DNA of 64,000 bases from Cupriavidus numazuensis. Lineage in GTDB: Bacteria > Pseudomonadota > Gammaproteobacteria > Burkholderiales > Burkholderiaceae. The stretch is taken from positions 61,015 to 125,014 of the forward strand of contig NZ_CAJPVI010000023.1 in assembly GCF_905397435.1 (NCBI RefSeq), given 5' to 3'. Position numbers and translations under genes: made by a program. A model generated the notes under the pieces. It made no database searches, was not told the DNA's origin, and saw nothing but the letters and a program-made list of their open reading frames with translations. Below are positions 17,621 through 26,454 of the stretch, in pieces (the first letter of the stretch is position 1; each line of letters starts with the position of its first letter).

Positions 17621-18751
17621 ATGCGACTGACACCTGAAATCGCGCCGGGCAGTTCACCGGCCGACACCGAGCCCGAAGTCCTGTTCCAGGTCATCAACCG
17701 CGTGGGGCTGGTGACGCTGAACCGGCCGCGGCAGCTCAATGCGCTGTCCTACCCGATGATCGCGGCGCTGTCCGGACAGCTCGAAGCGTGGGCCGGGCAG
17801 GACGATATCGAGGCCGTGGTGCTGCGCGGCGCCGGACCCAAGGCCTTCTGCGCGGGCGGCGATATCCGTGCGCTGTATGACAGCCATCGCGACGACACGC
17901 CGCTGCAGCGGCAGTTCTTCATCGACGAATACCAGCTCGACTACCGGCTGCACCGCTATCCGAAGCCTGTGGTAGCGCTGATGGATGGCATCGTCATGGG
18001 CGGCGGCATGGGCCTGTCGCAGGCGGCGCACCTGCGCATCGTTACCGAGCGTTCGCGCGTGGCCATGCCGGAAACGGGGATCGGGTTGGTGCCCGATGTG
18101 GGCGCCAGTCATTTCCTGTCGAAAATGCCGGTCCAGCTTGCGCTGTATCTCGGCCTGACCGGGGTGACGATTGGCGCAGAAGATGCGCTGATGTGCGGGC
18201 TGGCCGACGTTGCGATCAACAGTGTCACGCTTGCCACGCTCGACGATGCGCTGGCCGGCATCCGCTGGAGCGGGCAACCGCTGGACGACGTGCGCCGCGC
18301 GCTGGTACGCGAACCGATCTGCAGCGCGGCCGATGCACCGCTGCTCGATGTGTTGCCGGCCCTGCTGCGGCATTTCCCTGCGGATGCGGGGCTTTCGGAA
18401 ATCATCGCGAGCCTGTCCTGCCAGGACGATCCGCGCTACGCCGAATGGGCGACACGCACGGCGGAGACGCTGCGCAAGCGCTCGCCGCTGGCCGCCTGTG
18501 CCACACGCGAACTGCTGCTGCGTGGCCGCCGGCTCGATCTGGCCGATTGCTTTCGCATGGAGCTTGCCGTGGTGGTGCAGTCGTTCACCCGCGGAGACTT
18601 CATCGAAGGCGTGCGCGCGCTGATCGTCGACAAGGACAATATGCCGCAATGGCGTATTGGCAGCTACGATGCCGTGGATGCTGCAGCCGTAGAAGCGCTG
18701 TTTGCGCACTGGTGGCAGCCGGGCGCCGATCCGCTCCACATGCTGGGCTGA
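17621..18751 (+). CDS. 3-hydroxyisobutyryl-CoA hydrolase
   Basis: A 376-residue crotonase-superfamily protein, longer than simple hydratases and with the HIBCH features: AFCAGGDIRALY, DGIVMGGGMGLSQAAHLRI and METGIGLVPDVGASHFLS-type residues (MPETGIGLVPDVG) that hold the hydrolytic Glu and Asp. It would release 3-hydroxyisobutyrate from its CoA ester, connecting the hydratase to MmsB. It is the last gene of the operon; a terminator-like hairpin follows. Confidence 0.92.
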   Translation: MRLTPEIAPGSSPADTEPEVLFQVINRVGLVTLNRPRQLNALSYPMIAALSGQLEAWAGQDDIEAVVLRGAGPKAFCAGGDIRALYDSHRDDTPLQRQFFIDEYQLDYRLHRYPKPVVALMDGIVMGGGMGLSQAAHLRIVTERSRVAMPETGIGLVPDVGASHFLSKMPVQLALYLGLTGVTIGAEDALMCGLADVAINSVTLATLDDALAGIRWSGQPLDDVRRALVREPICSAADAPLLDVLPALLRHFPADAGLSEIIASLSCQDDPRYAEWATRTAETLRKRSPLAACATRELLLRGRRLDLADCFRMELAVVVQSFTRGDFIEGVRALIVDKDNMPQWRIGSYDAVDAAAVEALFAHWWQPGADPLHMLG

Positions 18752-18755
18752 TGGC

Positions 18756-18776
18756 CGGCGCCCGGACGCCGTTTTT
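18756..18776 (+). terminator. Intrinsic terminator of the valine operon
   Basis: CGGCG (18756-18760) pairs with CGCCG (18767-18771) around a 6-nt loop and is followed by TTTTTG. It lies 5 bp after the hydrolase stop codon, in the 33-bp gap before the convergent DUF1329 gene. Confidence 0.6.
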
Positions 18777-18784
18777 GTCGGGAC

Positions 18785-20164
18785 CTAGTGCCCGGCACTG
18801 CGAATCGAATCGGGCGAAAAATACGCCTCGTTGAACTGGGGGCTGCTGTTCAGGCGGACTGGCTTGCCTTCATTGGTCAGCCGGTCCGCCAGATACGAAC
18901 CGGCGACCAGGTCGTGATAGAAGGCGGCCGCGGGATAGTAGCGCTTGATATCGTAGGCATAGAACGACGACTGCATATTGGTGCGCCACAACTGGCCGCG
19001 GGCGTCGTAGTTGTCCGCAAGCACGGCCATCCAGGTGTCCTCGTCCAGATACAGCACACGTTTGGCGTACTGATGCCGGAAGCCCTGCTTCAAGGTGGCT
19101 TCGAGGATCCAGACGCGGTGAAGCTCGTAGCGCACGTAGTCGGGACTGGGATGATTTGCGCTCAGCAATTCGGCGTACTTGACCGCGGGATCGGCCAGCT
19201 TGTAGTTGTGGTACGGAATGTAGATCTCCTTCTTGCCGACGATTTTCCACTCGTAGCGTTCGCCCGATCCATTGAACAGGCGATCGTCATCGACAGTCCG
19301 GAAGCCGCCCGGCCCCAGCGGCTGGTCAAACCCGAACTCGGGCGCCTGACGGACACGCCGGGTGCCCGGGTTGTACTGCCAGGTCCTGGCCGTATCGGAG
19401 CCTTCGCGATCCCAGAAGCTCTGGGAGACGATGATATTGCCGCGCTCTCGCAAAGGTAGTTCGGTCTCGACTCGCGCAAACGTGCGATCGATGAGCGGCG
19501 ACCGTTTGTCGGAGCCGACGTTGTTGACGGGCGACCAGATGTCATATTTCCACTTGCCCCATGCCGTCTTGCCGTCGCGGTACACGACCGCCTGGTCGTA
19601 GACCGCCGCCTCTTCGGCGATGGCCGACGAAAAGCGAAGGTTCCACATCAGCTCCAGGCCATTCTTGGGCACGGGAAACGGCGCGGTGGGCGGATACTCC
19701 TTGAGGCCGTTGGCATCGGCCGTCATCTGCGTCTTCGGCGCAGAATCGTGGATGGCCTTGTAGATGGCGTCGCCATAGCGGAAATCACGATGGCTCGGAT
19801 AGATCGTCATCCGGAAGGTCGCGGGATACAGCTTGAACATGGCGAGCTGGCCATCGCTCAGGTGAGCGCGGTACTGCTCCATGTTCTGGGCCGTGATTGT
19901 CGCGACAGGCTTTTCCGCAGCGTGGGAATCCGGATACGCCTCACCTGGACGGAACGCCGTGCCTGCCGGCGCGCCCTGCCACTTTCCGCTCCACGCCGGG
20001 ATGGTGTTGTCCTTGTTCGCGGTGCGCTCCGCGCCCACAGGTGTCAGCGTGGTTTCGAGCCGCTTGATTTCGTCGGGCGTCATTGCCGCAAAAGCCGGCG
20101 CGCCTAGCTGTGCGGCGGTCACCAGGGCACCGGTCAGGGTGCGAAGCAGTATTGCCTTGTTCAT
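18785..20164 (-). CDS. DUF1329 exported protein
   Basis: A 459-residue protein with a Sec signal peptide (cleavage near APAFAA, ~26) and the DUF1329 fold, a large LolA/LppX-like beta structure. Typical features are EIKRLETTLTPVGAERTANKDNTIPAWSG (shown in part) and a C-terminal AYDIKRYYPAAAFYHDL region. Relatives often sit with RND/MMPL exporters or lipid and steroid catabolism genes and are thought to handle hydrophobic molecules in the periplasm. It starts 25 bp after the MDR gene, as the last gene of the five-gene operon. Confidence 0.88.
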   Translation of the reverse strand: MNKAILLRTLTGALVTAAQLGAPAFAAMTPDEIKRLETTLTPVGAERTANKDNTIPAWSGKWQGAPAGTAFRPGEAYPDSHAAEKPVATITAQNMEQYRAHLSDGQLAMFKLYPATFRMTIYPSHRDFRYGDAIYKAIHDSAPKTQMTADANGLKEYPPTAPFPVPKNGLELMWNLRFSSAIAEEAAVYDQAVVYRDGKTAWGKWKYDIWSPVNNVGSDKRSPLIDRTFARVETELPLRERGNIIVSQSFWDREGSDTARTWQYNPGTRRVRQAPEFGFDQPLGPGGFRTVDDDRLFNGSGERYEWKIVGKKEIYIPYHNYKLADPAVKYAELLSANHPSPDYVRYELHRVWILEATLKQGFRHQYAKRVLYLDEDTWMAVLADNYDARGQLWRTNMQSSFYAYDIKRYYPAAAFYHDLVAGSYLADRLTNEGKPVRLNSSPQFNEAYFSPDSIRSAGH

Positions 20165-20189
20165 GTGTCTCCTCTGTCTTCGATGGAAG

Positions 20190-21206
20190 TTATTTGCGGC
20201 GCACCCACGCTTCGGCTTCGGGAGGGCCCACTTGCAGCACAAGTTTCGCCGGTGCCTTTCCTGACTGGACCAGTTCGAGCGCCAGTGCGGCATCCTCAAG
20301 TGGCAGGCATTCGATGCGGGGTGGCCGGACTTTCCCGGTGCCGAGCAGCGCGGAAATCTCGCGCAACCGCGCGCCGCTTGGCATCCGGCTATACGCCAGC
20401 GCGGTACGCTTGCCGCGGCGGGCTGCCTCAGCCGCATCCGGGCCGCTGTCGCCACTGACCAGCGTCATGATGGCCACGAGGATGCCGCCTGGCTTCAGGA
20501 GATCCAGGCCATCCGGCAGCGTGCCGCATCCGACGGCGTCCAGGACAAGATCGACGCCGCCGACCGCCCAGTCCTGCACAGCGTTCGCGGTTCCGCCGCC
20601 GCGGTAGTCGAGCGGCATCTGGCAGCCAAGGAGCTTCAATTCGTCGCAGCGGCTTGCGCTGCAGGTGGCGGCCACTCTGGCGCCTGCAGCGCAAGCCAAC
20701 TGGATGGCAAAGGTGCCAACAGCGCCGCCACCGCCGTGGACAAGTACTGTCTGGCCTGGCTTGAGTCCGCCTTCGTCAAACAGCCCAGCCCATGCTGCCA
20801 GCGCAGGCGTCGGGACCGCCGCCGCTTCGGCATACCCAAGGCACTCCGGAATCGCGACTACTGAATCCTGACTGACGGCCACATACTCGGCGTAGGAGCC
20901 CCATTTGCCGGCGCCAACGTCGGTCTGTGCGAACACGCGTTGGCCGGGAACCCATCCCGTTACGTCCTCCCCCACGGCCGCGACGACACCACTGACATCA
21001 AAGCCGATCACGAACGGAAAGCTGTAGTGCATGAAATGGCCGAGATACCCTTCGCGGCATTTCCAGTCGGCGGGATTGACGCCGGCACAGATCACACGGA
21101 TCAGCACTTCACCGGCCGCGGGTTCGGGGACCGGGACGTTGGCAATCCTGAGCACATCGGGTCCGCCAGTGGCGTCGATGATGGCAGCGCGCATCAATGT
21201 CTCCAC
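20190..21206 (-). CDS. NADPH:quinone reductase-like zinc-independent MDR oxidoreductase
   Basis: A 338-residue medium-chain dehydrogenase/reductase. It has the N-terminal GroES-like domain (VICAGVNPADWKCREG) and the nucleotide-binding motif HGGGGAVGTFAIQLA. The Cys/His set of zinc alcohol dehydrogenases is lacking, which puts it in the quinone oxidoreductase branch. An in-frame ATG at 21194 is an alternative start. It lies 3 bp after the SDR gene; substrate unknown. Confidence 0.85.
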   Translation of the reverse strand: METLMRAAIIDATGGPDVLRIANVPVPEPAAGEVLIRVICAGVNPADWKCREGYLGHFMHYSFPFVIGFDVSGVVAAVGEDVTGWVPGQRVFAQTDVGAGKWGSYAEYVAVSQDSVVAIPECLGYAEAAAVPTPALAAWAGLFDEGGLKPGQTVLVHGGGGAVGTFAIQLACAAGARVAATCSASRCDELKLLGCQMPLDYRGGGTANAVQDWAVGGVDLVLDAVGCGTLPDGLDLLKPGGILVAIMTLVSGDSGPDAAEAARRGKRTALAYSRMPSGARLREISALLGTGKVRPPRIECLPLEDAALALELVQSGKAPAKLVLQVGPPEAEAWVRRK

Positions 21207-21209
21207 GAT

Positions 21210-22088
21210 TCAGCCCTCCTGCAGATCTGAACGAAGCAGACCGGGATGCGCCCAGGCGGGAACAACGGGTGGCGGGAGCTTGCCAGCCCCATCGAGCCCA
21301 AAGACGTCCAGGCCAGCAGCCAGCGGGAAATGCAGGCTGTGGGCAATGCATCCCGTGCGTTGCCGGGCTGGTGTGCTGCACAGCGCGAGTGCCGTCTCCA
21401 CCAGGTATTCCACCGGCTCGACGGGATAGCCATCCGGGATGAAACGCTCGCTGCCCGGCGTGCGGATTGCCGTGCTCGGTGCCACCGAGTTCACTGCAAT
21501 ATTGTCGGCTTGCAGTTCCGCGGCGAGTCCCTCCGTGAATCGGTTGATCGCGGCCTTGGCGGCTGCGTAGGCTGTGGCGCCTCCGCAGCGTTCAAACTCA
21601 TGGAAAGGGCGCACAGGTGCCAGCGCGGTCACGGACCCGAGGTTGAGGATCCATCCTGCGCCACGTTCGCGCATCACGGGAATCGCCGCCTTGCTGAGCA
21701 TGAACGGGACGCGCAGGTAGTGCGCCACCGTCCGGTCGAACACTTCCAGCGGCATGGATTCGATGCTGCTGTACTCCGCCGAGCCCGCGTTGTTGACCAG
21801 AATATCGAAGCCTCCGGCTGCCTGGACCGCTCGCGGGACGAGTGCGACGCATTGGGCCGGATCATCGAGGTCCACCTGCAGCGCCATCGCACTGCCACCT
21901 AGCCGCCGGATCAGTGCCACGGTCTCGCGCAGCGTCCCAGGGTCGTCGTCGGATTCGCCCGCTTGCCTGCCCGCGACAATCACCATGGCGCCTTCCGCCG
22001 CAAAACGCTGCGCGATGGCGCGACCGATTCCCCGGCTGGCACCGGTGACAAGTGCAATCTTTCCCTTCAGCATCTCGTGTCTCGTCAT
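21210..22088 (-). CDS. Short-chain dehydrogenase/reductase
   Basis: A 292-residue classical SDR: cofactor motif TGASRGIG (~15-22), NNAGS, catalytic Ser in ILNLGSVTAL and the YxxxK pair in AYAAAKAAI. The start ATG at 22088 overlaps the upstream stop as TAATG, so translation is coupled. The product length and the extended C-terminus are normal for the family. The substrate is unknown; the operon context suggests oxidation of a hydrophobic alcohol or hydroxyacyl compound. Confidence 0.9.
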   Translation of the reverse strand: MTRHEMLKGKIALVTGASRGIGRAIAQRFAAEGAMVIVAGRQAGESDDDPGTLRETVALIRRLGGSAMALQVDLDDPAQCVALVPRAVQAAGGFDILVNNAGSAEYSSIESMPLEVFDRTVAHYLRVPFMLSKAAIPVMRERGAGWILNLGSVTALAPVRPFHEFERCGGATAYAAAKAAINRFTEGLAAELQADNIAVNSVAPSTAIRTPGSERFIPDGYPVEPVEYLVETALALCSTPARQRTGCIAHSLHFPLAAGLDVFGLDGAGKLPPPVVPAWAHPGLLRSDLQEG

Positions 22089-22726
22089 TACGTCTGGGTC
22101 TCCTTGCCGGTGTGGCCGGCAATCAGGCTTGTGGTGAGCGGGCAGAAGGCGTGGGAGATCGCCTCGACAGTCCAGTCGGGGCACTCGGGATCGAACCATC
22201 GGTCCACCCAGCCCCAATGAAACGGATGCATCAGATACTCGCCGAGCAGGTCGTCCACGCTGGCAAACTCCTGCTGCCAGACATGGGTCCAGGTATCGGC
22301 TGATACGACGCGAGCCAGTCGCCAGTTGAGAAGTCCCGGCATGTAATCGGGCATTCGCAGCAGGTCACTCTCCAGCGCACGGACGTGCTGCTCCGAGGCT
22401 TGCGGGCGCACCCGGAACATCAGCGTCCGCCAGATGCCATCGCGCAGTAGCGGGGCACGCTGACCACCGCCAATCTTGCGATATACGACACTGTCGACGT
22501 CTGCCAGACCTCGCAGCGCGGTGGCAAGGCTTATCTCGGGCGCATCGGCAAACGTGAGGTCGAGCGTATAGTCGCCGGCGCCAAAGCTTCCCGGCATGTT
22601 GCGTCCCAGCGCAACGTCAAGCGCACCGGGCAGTTCACTGACACGGGCCCGAAGCAGGCGCTCCTGGTCCTCTGCTGCCATGCCCGTGCAACTGGCGAGC
22701 CGGAGCTGCGCGGTCTCAAGCTGCAT
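22088..22726 (-). CDS. Conserved hypothetical, possible Dabb/EthD-like protein
   Basis: A 212-residue soluble protein without signal or membrane segment. It appears to hold two related halves (for example LDLTFADAPE...VDSVVYRKIGGG and MFRVRPQAS...LNWRLARVV), a pattern seen in dimeric alpha+beta-barrel (Dabb/EthD) proteins, followed by a conserved-looking HPFHWGWVDRWFDPECPDW segment with aromatic and Cys residues. The assignment is tentative. It overlaps the gene upstream by 11 bp and the SDR gene by 1 bp. Confidence 0.6.
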   Translation of the reverse strand: MQLETAQLRLASCTGMAAEDQERLLRARVSELPGALDVALGRNMPGSFGAGDYTLDLTFADAPEISLATALRGLADVDSVVYRKIGGGQRAPLLRDGIWRTLMFRVRPQASEQHVRALESDLLRMPDYMPGLLNWRLARVVSADTWTHVWQQEFASVDDLLGEYLMHPFHWGWVDRWFDPECPDWTVEAISHAFCPLTTSLIAGHTGKETQT

Positions 22727-23060
22727 GTTCTTGCTCCTTTGGCCAGGGCAGCGCCACGGCAGCGTCGGACATCACATGCCGGTGGCGCGTTTGGCACAGC
22801 GCATCGACTTCAGACCAGAAAGCCATGGACGAAGCGTCGATGCTGGCGCGCATGGCGTAGTAGGCCGGCGCATCCGCCACTTGCCAGAGAAGCCGCAGCG
22901 TATTGGGCACGCCTTCGATGGCTACGGGCGGCGACATCCAACGGTGGAGAAGCTTCAGGCCCCTCGCCTCGCTCGTGGGCTGGTATGTGCGTTCCAGCAG
23001 GGCGAGCACGTCGGGCACGTGTCTGGGATCGAGCACGATCTCGTCGAGCACGTAGATCAT
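22716..23060 (-). CDS. Small NIPSNAP/Dabb-like hypothetical protein
   Basis: A 114-residue protein starting at ATG 23060. MIYVLDEIVLDPRHVPDVLALLE and a later aromatic helix (YYAMRASIDASSMAFW) resemble NIPSNAP or ferredoxin-like barrel proteins. It is the promoter-proximal gene of the five-gene operon and is divergent from the AraC regulator. The 66-residue extension up to 23258 is basic, lacks a binding site and is not included. Function unknown. Confidence 0.6.
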   Translation of the reverse strand: MIYVLDEIVLDPRHVPDVLALLERTYQPTSEARGLKLLHRWMSPPVAIEGVPNTLRLLWQVADAPAYYAMRASIDASSMAFWSEVDALCQTRHRHVMSDAAVALPWPKEQEHAA

Positions 23061-23314
23061 CGCCGGCCCTCGCAAATAGGATGGGCGAGGCACCGGCGTT
23101 GCAATCCCGGTGTTCGCAGTCTGCAGCAGAGAAACGAGGTCATGGTTTGCCCCATGTATGCGTGTGGTTCGATGGATGGCACCCTTCCCGGTCCGGGGCT
23201 TCGCGCCTGCCTTGCGCCGGTGAAGTTCCGGGATGATTATGGGAGACCGTCCAGACACGCATCCCTACCCGGACCGTCAGGAATCCCTACCGAAGCAATC
23301 AGTCAGAACGTTCC

Positions 23315-24316
23315 ATGAGTGCCACTTCAACGGGAAAGCCCGCTCCGACCGGCATGGCGCAGCGACTGCTGGAGGAACTGAAAAGGCAAGGCGCCGAGAT
23401 GCCGCCTGCTACCAGTGCCGACGAACACGTGCGGCAGAACCAGTTCACGGCGCTCTATCGCGCTTCGATCGAACAACTCGAAACCCTGGTCGCCAAGGGG
23501 GACGGCCATCCCCCGATGCGCAAGCAGGAAGTGGATTTGCTGTGTCGCTGCGTACTGAGTTGCCAGACACTGCGGGAAGCGATTGGCTGCGCAGCGGATT
23601 TTTGCGCGATGCTGTATCCGCGCGCGGGTGTCCTGAGCCTCACGCAGCGTGGAGACAGAGCGGTGTTCCGCATGGATTCGTTGCGGCGCGTGAAGACGTC
23701 GGCGGCATGTCTGGTGGACCTGACGGGGCTCTTCTACTACATGCAGCTTTTTGGATGGCTGATCGGCCAGCCATTACGCCCGGACCATGTCTTTCTGGCG
23801 CATCCGCGGCGCGAAGATGCCATGCCGTTTCTCGGCATGTTCAATGCCACCGTGACCGCCGGTGCTCCGGCCTACGGGTTCGAGTTCGATCCGGCATTGC
23901 TGGACATGCGTGTGGTGAGACAGGCCGCAGAGTTGGGCGCCTTCCTCGAAGATTTTCCTTACCGCCTGGTGGGCGCGCCTTCGGAGGTGGTTTCGCTGAG
24001 CCAGCAAGCGCGCGGCGTGCTGCATGCCGCGCTGGCGCATGGGGCAAGGCTGCCCACGCTGGCAGAACTGGCCGCGCGCTTTGATATCAGTGAGCCGACC
24101 ATGCGCCGCCGTCTTGCCGCGGACGGCAGCAGCTATCGCGCGCTATGCGAGCACTGCTTGCGGGAGCACGCCGAACATTGCCTGCGCATGACCAACTGGT
24201 CCATCGGGCGAATCGCCGCGCAACTTGGATTTTCCAGCGAAGAAGCATTCCGGCGGGCGTTCCTGCGGTGGACTGGCCACGCGCCAAGCCGGTTCCGACG
24301 CGAGGCGCGAGGTTAG
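23315..24316 (+). CDS. AraC-family regulator
   Basis: A 333-residue regulator with an arabinose-binding-like N-terminal domain (~40-225) and a C-terminal HTH pair (~245-330, including LAARFDISEPTMRRRLAADG and IGRIAAQLGFSSEEAFRRAF). It is divergent from the operon at 23060-18785, with ~250 bp between, and is its likely regulator. It is related in layout to the AraC protein at 12002-13018. Confidence 0.85.
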   Translation: MSATSTGKPAPTGMAQRLLEELKRQGAEMPPATSADEHVRQNQFTALYRASIEQLETLVAKGDGHPPMRKQEVDLLCRCVLSCQTLREAIGCAADFCAMLYPRAGVLSLTQRGDRAVFRMDSLRRVKTSAACLVDLTGLFYYMQLFGWLIGQPLRPDHVFLAHPRREDAMPFLGMFNATVTAGAPAYGFEFDPALLDMRVVRQAAELGAFLEDFPYRLVGAPSEVVSLSQQARGVLHAALAHGARLPTLAELAARFDISEPTMRRRLAADGSSYRALCEHCLREHAEHCLRMTNWSIGRIAAQLGFSSEEAFRRAFLRWTGHAPSRFRREARG

Positions 24317-24338
24317 CCCGCACGGCATGCGTGCGGGC
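24316..24338. terminator. Hairpin between convergent genes
   Basis: GCCCGCACG and CGTGCGGGC form a perfect 9-bp stem with a 5-nt loop, starting at the last base of the AraC stop codon. It lacks a clear T-tract but could end transcription or protect 3' ends for both convergent genes. Confidence 0.45.
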
Positions 24339-24353
24339 GATCCAACATCCCGT

Positions 24354-25610
24354 TCAGCCCTTGCCCTTCTCTTTGCCGTGCCCGTCTGCGTGCTCTGATG
24401 CGGGCACCTTGACCAGTCCATCCGCACGGAACATCGCCTTGATGCCGCGCACGGCCTGGCGAATGCGCGCTTCGTTCTCGATCAGCGCAAAGCGCACGTA
24501 CTCATCGCCGTAATCGCCAAAGCCGATTCCGGGCGAGACCGAAACCTTCGCCTTCGCCAGGAGCTGCTTGGCGAATTCCAGCGATCCCAGCGCGCGATAA
24601 GGCTCGGGAATGCGGGCCCAGATGTACATCGAGGCCTTTGGGATGTCGACCAGCCAGCCCGACTCGATCAGCCCTTTCGCGAGCACGTCGCGGCGCGACT
24701 GGTAGTGCGCGGCGATCTCCTTCACACATGCCTGGTCGCCTTCCAGCGCGGCAATCGCGGCAATCTGCACCGGCGTGAAGGTGCCGTAGTCGTGATAGCT
24801 CTTGATGCGTGTGAGCGCGGCCACGAGATCGGGATTGCCGACCATGAAGCCGATGCGCCAGCCCGCCATGTTGTAGCTCTTGGACAGCGTGAAGAATTCC
24901 ACCGCGATGTCCTTGGCCCCAGGCACCTGCATGATCGACGGCGCCTTCCAGCCATCGAAGACGATGTCGGCATAAGCCAGGTCATGGACCACGAAGATAT
25001 CGTGCTTGCGCGCCAGCGCGATCACGCGCTCGAAGAAATCGAGCTCCACGCATTGCGCGGTCGGGTTCGACGGGAACCCGAGCACGATCATCTTGGGCTT
25101 CGGGTAGCTGCCGCGGATCGTGCGTTCGAGCTCCGCGAAGAAATCGACGCCAGGCACCAGCGGCACCGAGCGGATATCCGCACCGGCGATCACCGCGCCG
25201 TAGATGTGAATCGGATAGCTCGGGTCTGGCACCAGCACGCTGTCGCCGCGGTCCAGCGTGGCGAGCATCAGGTGCGCGAGCCCCTCCTTGGAGCCGATCG
25301 TGACGATGGCCTCGGTATCGGGATCAATCTCCACGTCATAGCGTTCGCGGTACCAGTGCGAGATCGCGCGGCGCAGCCGCGGAATACCCTTCGACGCGGA
25401 GTAGCCATGTGTGTCGGGCCGCTGCGCGGCTTCCACCAGCTTGGCGACGATATGCGGCGGCGTGGCCCCGTCGGGGTTGCCCATGCTCATGTCGATGATG
25501 TCCTCGCCACGGCGGCGGGCGGCCATCTTCAACTCGGCGGTGATATTGAAAACGTACGGGGGAAGGCGATCGATGCGCGCAAAGCGGCGCTTGCCAGAGC
25601 TGGCAGTCAT
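24354..25610 (-). CDS. alaC: PLP-dependent aminotransferase, AlaC-type
   Basis: A 418-residue fold-type I aminotransferase. It has IDMSMGNPDGATP near the start, SNPTAQCVELDFF, the PLP-binding Lys in FTLSKSYNMAGWR and a C-terminal EYVRFALIENEARIRQAVR. The closest family I recognise is the glutamate-pyruvate aminotransferase AlaC, which links alanine and glutamate pools. In many Burkholderiales this gene precedes homoserine dehydrogenase; here it is followed by a convergent AraC gene instead. Confidence 0.85.
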   Translation of the reverse strand: MTASSGKRRFARIDRLPPYVFNITAELKMAARRRGEDIIDMSMGNPDGATPPHIVAKLVEAAQRPDTHGYSASKGIPRLRRAISHWYRERYDVEIDPDTEAIVTIGSKEGLAHLMLATLDRGDSVLVPDPSYPIHIYGAVIAGADIRSVPLVPGVDFFAELERTIRGSYPKPKMIVLGFPSNPTAQCVELDFFERVIALARKHDIFVVHDLAYADIVFDGWKAPSIMQVPGAKDIAVEFFTLSKSYNMAGWRIGFMVGNPDLVAALTRIKSYHDYGTFTPVQIAAIAALEGDQACVKEIAAHYQSRRDVLAKGLIESGWLVDIPKASMYIWARIPEPYRALGSLEFAKQLLAKAKVSVSPGIGFGDYGDEYVRFALIENEARIRQAVRGIKAMFRADGLVKVPASEHADGHGKEKGKG

Positions 25611-25739
25611 GAAGGAGTCCTTTACGTAAGCGCCCGGAACCGTCCGAGCGACGTCGGCAACCGCTGTCTCGGCTGCCGGGGAATGATCTTAGCGGGGATG
25701 GGGGGATTGCACAACGGGCTAATGGTGATGCCGCTTGGG

Positions 25740-26150
25740 TTACCAGATGGTCCTGACGTGCTTGTAGGCGCGCATCTTCTCGTCCCTGGTAATTAGGGGC
25801 ACAGCCAGCTTGCGCGCGGTAGCGACAATCATGCGGTCCGCCGGATCTTTATGGAACTCGCCAGGCAGTTGGACCGATTTGATCGAGACGTCGACGTCCA
25901 CGGGGTAGAACGTTACCGCTTCTATTTGCGCGACGGTGTCGAGCCAACTTTCGACGTCCATCGACAGCACCAGCTTTTCGCGCTCCACCAGCATGGCAAT
26001 TTCCCATGCAGAGATTGCAGACACGACTATCTGTCCCTCGTTGCATTCACGGTGGATGGTGGATTTCGCCGTCGCACTCAGTTCGTCGCTTCCGCTCGCC
26101 CACCAGACCAGCGTATGTGTGTCCAACACGATCACTGGCCGGCCTCCCAC
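25740..26150 (-). CDS. PIN-domain toxin (VapC family)
   Basis: A 136-residue PIN-domain ribonuclease toxin. The acidic active-site residues appear in VIVLDTHTLVWW (D10), SAWEIAML (E) and DPADRMIVATA (D), followed by LITRDEKM. It overlaps the antitoxin gene by 19 bp if ATG 26150 is used; a GTG six codons in (26135) is a second possible start. It would cleave a defined RNA when the antitoxin is lost. Confidence 0.88.
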   Translation of the reverse strand: MGGRPVIVLDTHTLVWWASGSDELSATAKSTIHRECNEGQIVVSAISAWEIAMLVEREKLVLSMDVESWLDTVAQIEAVTFYPVDVDVSIKSVQLPGEFHKDPADRMIVATARKLAVPLITRDEKMRAYKHVRTIW

Positions 26151-26365
26151 TCCACGTCAACCGGCTCGGTAGGGTCGTCATAGCGAACGACCGTGCCTGC
26201 CAATACGTCGAGCGGGTCGCGATCAAGAGTTCGGAAAGGGCGGATTTCCAGTGTGGGCTTGCCGTGATCCGTGACGATCACGTGTTCGCCTGATGACTCG
26301 ACTTGCCGAAAGTACTCGAGTGCCCTTGCTTTGAACTCCGTTTTGGAAACTTGGGTGCCTGGCAT
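26132..26365 (-). CDS. Phd/YefM-type antitoxin
   Basis: A 77-residue antitoxin. The N-terminus has the Phd/YefM DNA-binding pattern (VSKTEFKARALEYFRQVESSG, then HVIVTDHGKPTLEI), and the acidic C-terminus (PVDVEWEAGQ) is the expected toxin-binding tail. I chose ATG 26365 (AGGA 8 nt upstream) over the TTG at 26407, which would fall inside the palindromic operator. It overlaps the PIN toxin gene, the usual coupled layout. Confidence 0.85.
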   Translation of the reverse strand: MPGTQVSKTEFKARALEYFRQVESSGEHVIVTDHGKPTLEIRPFRTLDRDPLDVLAGTVVRYDDPTEPVDVEWEAGQ

Positions 26366-26406
26366 CTCAAATCCTGTTGGTAGGTACACGTTGATCTTCG
26401 CACCCA

Positions 26407-26433
26407 AAAATGACTATGTCAAATAGTCATTTT
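26407..26433 (-). promoter_or_regulatory. Palindromic operator of the toxin-antitoxin operon
   Basis: Perfect 11-bp arms AAAATGACTAT and ATAGTCATTTT surround a 5-nt centre. On the minus strand the centre forms a consensus TTGACA -35 box (26422-26417). It lies 42 bp before the antitoxin start, so antitoxin binding would block transcription directly. Confidence 0.65.
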
Positions 26434-26454
26434 CCGAAATGTACCCGGAATCTC

